Source: an uncultured Bacteroidota bacterium (GTDB taxonomy: Bacteria; Bacteroidota; Bacteroidia; Bacteroidales; 4484-276). From it: a stretch of 64,000 bases of DNA. This document shows, one piece after another, positions 59,455 to 64,000 of the stretch. The number at the start of each line of letters is the position of its first letter. The first letter of the stretch is position 1. Below the pieces are notes generated by a model that was not told where the DNA came from, did no database searches, and saw only the letters and a list, made by a program, of their open reading frames with translations. The stretch covers positions 1-64,000 of the forward strand of contig CAJATL010000374.1 of the NCBI GenBank assembly GCA_903944895.1, written 5' to 3'. Position numbers and translations under genes: made by a program.

Positions 59455-61491
59455 TCACGGATAAATATTTTCGACAACCCGAAAACCCGGTTTATCCATA
59501 AACCAGTCAGGAAAATCAACTCCGCCCGACTCGGCCCATTCTGCAAAATGCGTGTATGCGCTGATAATCGGAGCTTTTTCGATCGGATACTCAAGCGATT
59601 CGATGATATGAACAGCCCAGGGAAGTCCTGTGGATGTCTTATAATAAGCTGATGAAGCCGGAACACTTGCATCGTTAAAAGTTCCGAAGTAAGATGATGT
59701 CACTAAATTTGTGGGTGGAAAATCCAACAAATGAACTTCTTTGCCGCGCTCCTGATTTACATAAATGAAAGCATTATATGGCGGAACGCCAAAATCGATC
59801 AGATCAACCGGGGCCGTTGTGGTAATCGAAAACTTAAGTTCGTAAGGAGCAACGGTTGCTACCGATGGTGTAGTATTAACTCCAGTAACACCGCCGGTAC
59901 CTGGTAACAAACTGAAACCATCCTGCCACAAAATAAAAACAGCCTTAGCCTGGTTGGCTTCCAAAGATTTTACCTGGGTTGTTTCGTCCTGGTAAGTATA
60001 TTCTATTTGGGCAATATCATCAGGGGTTGCTGTCAGTTCGATTCCAAAACCATTATGAAATCCTGCTCCCATTGCCCTTAATTTCAGCGTACCAAAAGCA
60101 TCAACTACCTGGTTTGTGGCATTGGTAACATGGGTAATGTTATAGTCCACCACCATATCGTTAAAATCGTAATCGCCTTTTGATGGCCATAAATCTTCAA
60201 AAGCCAGTGTTCCAAAAGTATTCTGTGAAGGATAATAAACATTAAATGCCCGCTCAGGGTCGGTTGGATATTCATCTACATCATTTGGAATACCGTCTTC
60301 ATCATCATCAAGAATCGGAGTCGGACCGTGATAACCACTCGAATCGATGGCTGTTACAGCTACTGCTGTAATATAAAAAACCAGGTCGTTAAAATCTTTA
60401 TCACCATTTGGGCGTACCTGGTCTTCGATACCTGTTAAAAGTAAGTTTCTTTCGGTGTCGTAAAGCATTACAAATTGCTGACGTTGAGCAGCATTAACGC
60501 CTCCAGCCTGTGGATTAAAATCGGGATTCGAATAAAGCTGGGCTGTACCCAGGCTAACCGTATGTGCAGACGCGCTCCAGCCATTTACCAACATGACAAT
60601 TCCAATACCAGTATTTGCAGGGAATTGACCCAAATAAACCTTATTACCTGCAACTAAACCACCAACTCCGCATGAGCCACCCGATTCTGAAGCATTTGGC
60701 AGAATCACATTGATGGTTTGAATATCAGTTTTGCTGGCTGGAGGGTTATTAATGTCATAAGTGTAAAATGCGAGAACATTTGTCCAACATGCACCTTCAT
60801 CAACAAAGGTAATCCATACCTGACTTTCTTCGGTAAGCTCTACATCATAGTTGGTTCCTGGATCAACCCAATCAGGATGAACATTGGGAACATTCTGGAA
60901 TTCCGGAATACTGGCATTAATCATAGCCAATAAACCAGGCTCAATGTTATCGTTGGGAACAACGAGGTAATCCGGAACACCAAGCAAGTTGTAAGTTCCC
61001 ATAGGCTGAAGCAAAACATCCAGCGATTTAAATGGCGATGAACCTGATTTGAAGGCAGGTTCAACAGGACCACCCAAAACAGCATCCACTTTTCCATTGA
61101 CGACCATTCCAACAACATAATCAGGAAGCCCAAGATAAGTGGTTGATACGATTACCTGTGTTAAGTGATTTGACAAAGGATGGCTGCTTTCAAAAATCCC
61201 ATCCTGACCGGTAATTCCTGAAAATAATAATTTTCCGCCATTCTCCTCAAAATCAGTAAACACCTTAATGGGTACATTTTTAAGCAATTGGTTGTCGGTG
61301 CTCCTGGCCTGAATTGAAAAATTAACCTGGCGGGATGTATTGAAACCAAATCCTGCAGGAACATTCAGCTCATTCATATTATCAACCTGGCCGGGTATCG
61401 TGTTATTTTGAATGTCTTTTTTACAACCGGATATTGTAAAAACGATCATAAGAACAATTAAAGGAACAATTTTTAACTGGAAGTATTTCAT
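59455..61491 (-). CDS. LruC domain lipoprotein (DUF4114 + DUF4842)
   Basis: A 678-aa lipoprotein (lipobox TISGC). An N-terminal beta segment (FNTSRQVNFSIQARS), a carboxypeptidase-regulatory-like Ig part (KVFTDFEENGGKLLFSG), DUF4114 at about 215-395 (WITFVDEGACWTNVLAFYTYD to DQVRPNGDKDFNDLVFYITA) and a C-terminal DUF4842/LruC domain (about 420-678, YPSQNTFGTLAFEDLWPSKGDYDFNDMVVDYN). The LruC name comes from a Leptospira outer-membrane lipoprotein; members are surface lipoproteins. Several DxDxD-type loops suggest calcium binding. Divergent from the DPP-IV peptidase gene. Confidence 0.85.
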   Translation of the reverse strand: MKYFQLKIVPLIVLMIVFTISGCKKDIQNNTIPGQVDNMNELNVPAGFGFNTSRQVNFSIQARSTDNQLLKNVPIKVFTDFEENGGKLLFSGITGQDGIFESSHPLSNHLTQVIVSTTYLGLPDYVVGMVVNGKVDAVLGGPVEPAFKSGSSPFKSLDVLLQPMGTYNLLGVPDYLVVPNDNIEPGLLAMINASIPEFQNVPNVHPDWVDPGTNYDVELTEESQVWITFVDEGACWTNVLAFYTYDINNPPASKTDIQTINVILPNASESGGSCGVGGLVAGNKVYLGQFPANTGIGIVMLVNGWSASAHTVSLGTAQLYSNPDFNPQAGGVNAAQRQQFVMLYDTERNLLLTGIEDQVRPNGDKDFNDLVFYITAVAVTAIDSSGYHGPTPILDDDEDGIPNDVDEYPTDPERAFNVYYPSQNTFGTLAFEDLWPSKGDYDFNDMVVDYNITHVTNATNQVVDAFGTLKLRAMGAGFHNGFGIELTATPDDIAQIEYTYQDETTQVKSLEANQAKAVFILWQDGFSLLPGTGGVTGVNTTPSVATVAPYELKFSITTTAPVDLIDFGVPPYNAFIYVNQERGKEVHLLDFPPTNLVTSSYFGTFNDASVPASSAYYKTSTGLPWAVHIIESLEYPIEKAPIISAYTHFAEWAESGGVDFPDWFMDKPGFRVVENIYP

Positions 61492-61722
61492 AAATTAATT
61501 TTTAAACATATTTATTTCTGGTGACTAAAAGCTTACAATGGTAATATTTACACAGCATGGCAAACAAGAGTAAATAAGTATGTGTATCGATTTCGGTTGT
61601 TATTGTATGGAAAAGATCATGTAACGTAACTTTCGTTCATTTGAAAATGAATGATCAAATCCCAAATAACTTACTTTTACGCCAAAAAATACACAAAGTC
61701 ATTATCATAAAATTGAGCAAAA
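61492..61722. other. Intergenic between divergent genes
   Basis: AT-rich. TTACTTTTACG near 61671 is one base off the -7 consensus and may drive the peptidase gene. Nothing else seen. Confidence 0.4.
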
Positions 61723-63987
61723 ATGTCAACACAAAAGTTTCTTCAAAAATCGTTGGTTCTTCTGTTTTTTATTGCCTTTCTAAGTTCAGGTTACACTCAA
61801 ACACCGCCTGATACCTCACTTTTAACCATCGACCGGCTTTTTGCTTCAAGGGAATTCAGAGGCGATTTTTTTGGAGAAGCTCGCTGGATGGACGATGGGC
61901 AGTCCTACACCACCGTAGAGCCATCACAGGAAACCAAAGATGCAGTGGACATTGTAAAATATGAAACCCTTTCGGGGAAAAGAAACGTGCTAATCCCGGC
62001 TGCCAGCCTGATTCCCTCCGGGGAAACTTCGCCGCTGAATTTCGACAATTACGAATGGTCGGCAAATAAAGAAGTGTTGTTGATTTTTACAAATACCAGC
62101 CGTGTTTGGCGGCAAAACACGAAAGGCGATTATTGGGTTCTGGATGTAAAAACCAATAACCTCCGGCAACTCGGGCAAGGACTGCCCACCTCATCGCTGA
62201 TGTTTGCCAAGTTTTCGCCCGACGACAGCATGGTGGCTTATGTGTGCAAACACAACCTTTATGTCGAAGAATTAATAAGCGGCAAAATCAGCCAGATCAC
62301 TTTCGATGGCACCGAAAACCTCATTAACGGGACTTTTGACTGGGCTTATGAAGAAGAATTTTTCTGCCGCGATGGTTTTAATTGGAGTCCTGATGGCAAA
62401 CATCTTGCCTACTGGCAGGTTGATGCCACCGACATACCTGATTTTTTGATGATCAATAATACCGATTCGTTGTATTCTTTTACCATCCCGGTTGAATATC
62501 CAAAAGTGGGTGTTGATCCTTCGGGCGCTAAAATTGGTGTCGTCTCAGCAAAAGGTGGCGAAACCGTCTGGATGCGGATTCCGGGTGACCCCAAGCAAAA
62601 CTATCTCCCCCGCATGATCTGGTCGAAAGACTCGAAAGATATTTTGGTTCAGCAACTCAACCGAAAGCAAAACACCAATAAAATATGGCTGTGTAAAACC
62701 GAAACCGGCTTGCCTATCAACATTTTTACCGATCACGATGAAGCCTGGCTCGACCTTGTCGAAGACTGGGTTTGGCTGGAAGACGGGAAATCTTTTACCT
62801 GGATCAGCGAAAAAGACGGCTGGCGCCACATTTATCTGATAACAAAAACAGGCGACAGCGAAAAACTGATAACCCCCGGAAATTATGATGTGTTGAGCAT
62901 CGAAGAAATCGACACCAAAAACGGTTTTATCTATTTTATTGCTTCTCCGGATAATCCAACGCAGCGCTACCTTTACAGGATAAGCCTGCAGGGCGGAGAA
63001 CCCGAATTACTCACTCCGGCTGCAAGTAAAGGAACGCACACTTATCAGGTAGCTCCCGGTGGCAACTTTGCTTTTCATACCTGGTCCGACTTCGACACGC
63101 CACGGGCAACCGAACTGGTCAACCTGCCAAAGCACAAATCGCTGCGCAGTTTGGTGGATAATCAAAATCTGAAAAAGAAAATCGCCGGACTAAAATTAGG
63201 TGAAACATCTTTTTTCGATGTCACCACGTCTGATCAGGTGACGATGCAGGGTTTTATGATTAAGCCTCCTGATTTTGACCCTTCGCTTAAATACCCTGTT
63301 TTGTTTTATGTTTATGGCGAGCCTTGGAATCAGACGGTTTTGGATACGTGGGGGCGCAACAACCTGTGGTACCAAATGCTGGCACAGCAGGGCTACATCA
63401 TCATCAGCATCGATAACCGTGGAACTCCGGCACCCAAAGGCCGCGAATGGCGGAAATGCATTTACCGGAAAATCGGGTTGTTAAATTCGTACGACCAGGC
63501 CATGGCAGCGCATGAAATTATGAAATGGCCGTTTGTCGATTCGACGCGACTGGCCGTGTGGGGCTGGAGCGGCGGCGGCACCATGACACTAAACCTGATG
63601 TTCCGTTATCCCGAAATTTACTCTGCAGGAATGTCGGTTGCACCGGTGAGCAACCAGTTTTATTACGACAATATTTACCAGGAGCGCTACATGGGGCTAA
63701 AATTGGAGAATCCCGAAGATTTTATCGAAGGCTCTCCTATCACGTATGCCAAAAATCTTCAGGGCGATTTGTTGATTGTTCACGGCACCGGCGACGACAA
63801 TGTTCATTATCAGAATACCGAGGCCCTCGTTAACGAACTGATTCTTCACAACAAACAATTCCAGGTAATGCCCTATCCAAACCGTTCACACGGCATTTAC
63901 GAAGGCAAAAATACCACCCGCCATGTTTACACCTTGCTTACCAATTACCTGATGGAGCATGTCAAATCTGGCGGTGTTCCAAAATAA
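61723..63987 (+). CDS. Dipeptidyl peptidase IV-like S9 family peptidase
   Basis: A 754-aa exported serine peptidase (signal to about GYTQ). The N-terminal eight-bladed propeller carries the paired-glutamate motif WAYEEEFF used by DPP-IV to grip the substrate N-terminus. The alpha/beta-hydrolase domain has S616 in GWSGGGT, D691 in HGTGDDNVH and H723 in NRSHGI, the full triad in the right order. It removes dipeptides, usually with Pro or Ala in second place, from peptides in the periplasm. The gene ends 13 bp before the window edge. Confidence 0.94.
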   Translation: MSTQKFLQKSLVLLFFIAFLSSGYTQTPPDTSLLTIDRLFASREFRGDFFGEARWMDDGQSYTTVEPSQETKDAVDIVKYETLSGKRNVLIPAASLIPSGETSPLNFDNYEWSANKEVLLIFTNTSRVWRQNTKGDYWVLDVKTNNLRQLGQGLPTSSLMFAKFSPDDSMVAYVCKHNLYVEELISGKISQITFDGTENLINGTFDWAYEEEFFCRDGFNWSPDGKHLAYWQVDATDIPDFLMINNTDSLYSFTIPVEYPKVGVDPSGAKIGVVSAKGGETVWMRIPGDPKQNYLPRMIWSKDSKDILVQQLNRKQNTNKIWLCKTETGLPINIFTDHDEAWLDLVEDWVWLEDGKSFTWISEKDGWRHIYLITKTGDSEKLITPGNYDVLSIEEIDTKNGFIYFIASPDNPTQRYLYRISLQGGEPELLTPAASKGTHTYQVAPGGNFAFHTWSDFDTPRATELVNLPKHKSLRSLVDNQNLKKKIAGLKLGETSFFDVTTSDQVTMQGFMIKPPDFDPSLKYPVLFYVYGEPWNQTVLDTWGRNNLWYQMLAQQGYIIISIDNRGTPAPKGREWRKCIYRKIGLLNSYDQAMAAHEIMKWPFVDSTRLAVWGWSGGGTMTLNLMFRYPEIYSAGMSVAPVSNQFYYDNIYQERYMGLKLENPEDFIEGSPITYAKNLQGDLLIVHGTGDDNVHYQNTEALVNELILHNKQFQVMPYPNRSHGIYEGKNTTRHVYTLLTNYLMEHVKSGGVPK

Positions 63988-64000
63988 ATCAGCAAACTGT

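Overview
The window looks like a chromosomal piece of an anaerobic Bacteroidota, most likely Bacteroidales/Marinilabiliales-type. The reasons are many secreted proteins ending in type IX secretion (T9SS) sorting domains, families largely confined to the phylum (DUF4292, LruC, FISUMP, DUF4838, HU-HIG, DUF6934), -7 elements of the form TAnnTTTG upstream of many genes, and a KorAB ferredoxin-linked 2-oxoacid oxidoreductase. The contig end truncates a methyltransferase on the left; the last gene (a DPP-IV-like peptidase) is complete.

Left end (1-5.2 kb) is accessory DNA: small unrelated genes (methyltransferase, DUF6934 plus a 51-aa partner, a membrane-anchored hypothetical, a secreted hypothetical) separated by repeated spacers. 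Two of these genes behave like integron cassettes: the bases at the cassette start are the exact reverse complement of a core just after the gene's stop codon (GTTATTGGC/GCCAATAAC; GTTAGCAACA/TGTTGCTAAC). Each is preceded by a repeated promoter-bearing block ending at the same TTTACTAG|TT junction, and the spacers also carry decayed copies of the 3' end of the minus-strand gene at 3589-4278. A 21-bp minisatellite and three 147-bp tandem repeats follow.

The middle (5.2-30 kb) is mostly housekeeping: a membrane metallophosphoesterase, korAB, envelope proteins (beta-barrel, lipoprotein, YjbH-like), a dicarboxylate/amino-acid symporter, tRNA-Pro(CGG), cysK-cysE (cysteine synthesis), a thioredoxin-like protein, hutH, ispD, queA, an operon dut - TPR protein - DUF4292 lipoprotein - EnvC-like factor, a polysaccharide flippase and a nitrilase-family amidase.

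At 30.1-35.5 kb lies the most striking locus: a two-gene operon encoding a SLOG/LOG-like Rossmannoid protein with four predicted membrane helices, followed by a 1206-aa protein with zinc ribbon, TIR domain, STAND-type NTPase and long TPR array. By family logic (Thoeris-type TIR/SLOG pairing, STAND sensors) this is a candidate anti-phage system that merges an Avs/NLR-like sensor with a TIR signal generator and a SLOG-gated membrane effector.

The right part (35.5-64 kb) carries large secreted T9SS substrates (FG-GAP, BNR/sortilin-like, SBBP-like, CotH+LTD), a DUF4838 lipoprotein, a double solute-binding lipoprotein, a TIGR04255-containing three-gene module, a FISUMP/BACON protein, HicAB, an HU-type protein, a LytS/LytTR two-component pair following the CotH gene, a truncated DUF1566 gene, an LruC lipoprotein and a DPP-IV peptidase. 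The 8.4 kb between 42.3 and 50.6 kb is bracketed by an 89-bp direct repeat of the DUF4838 gene's 3' end, and the solute-binding gene inside it is bracketed by its own 69-bp direct repeats, which points to modular gain or loss. All calls are from reading sequence; no database search was run.
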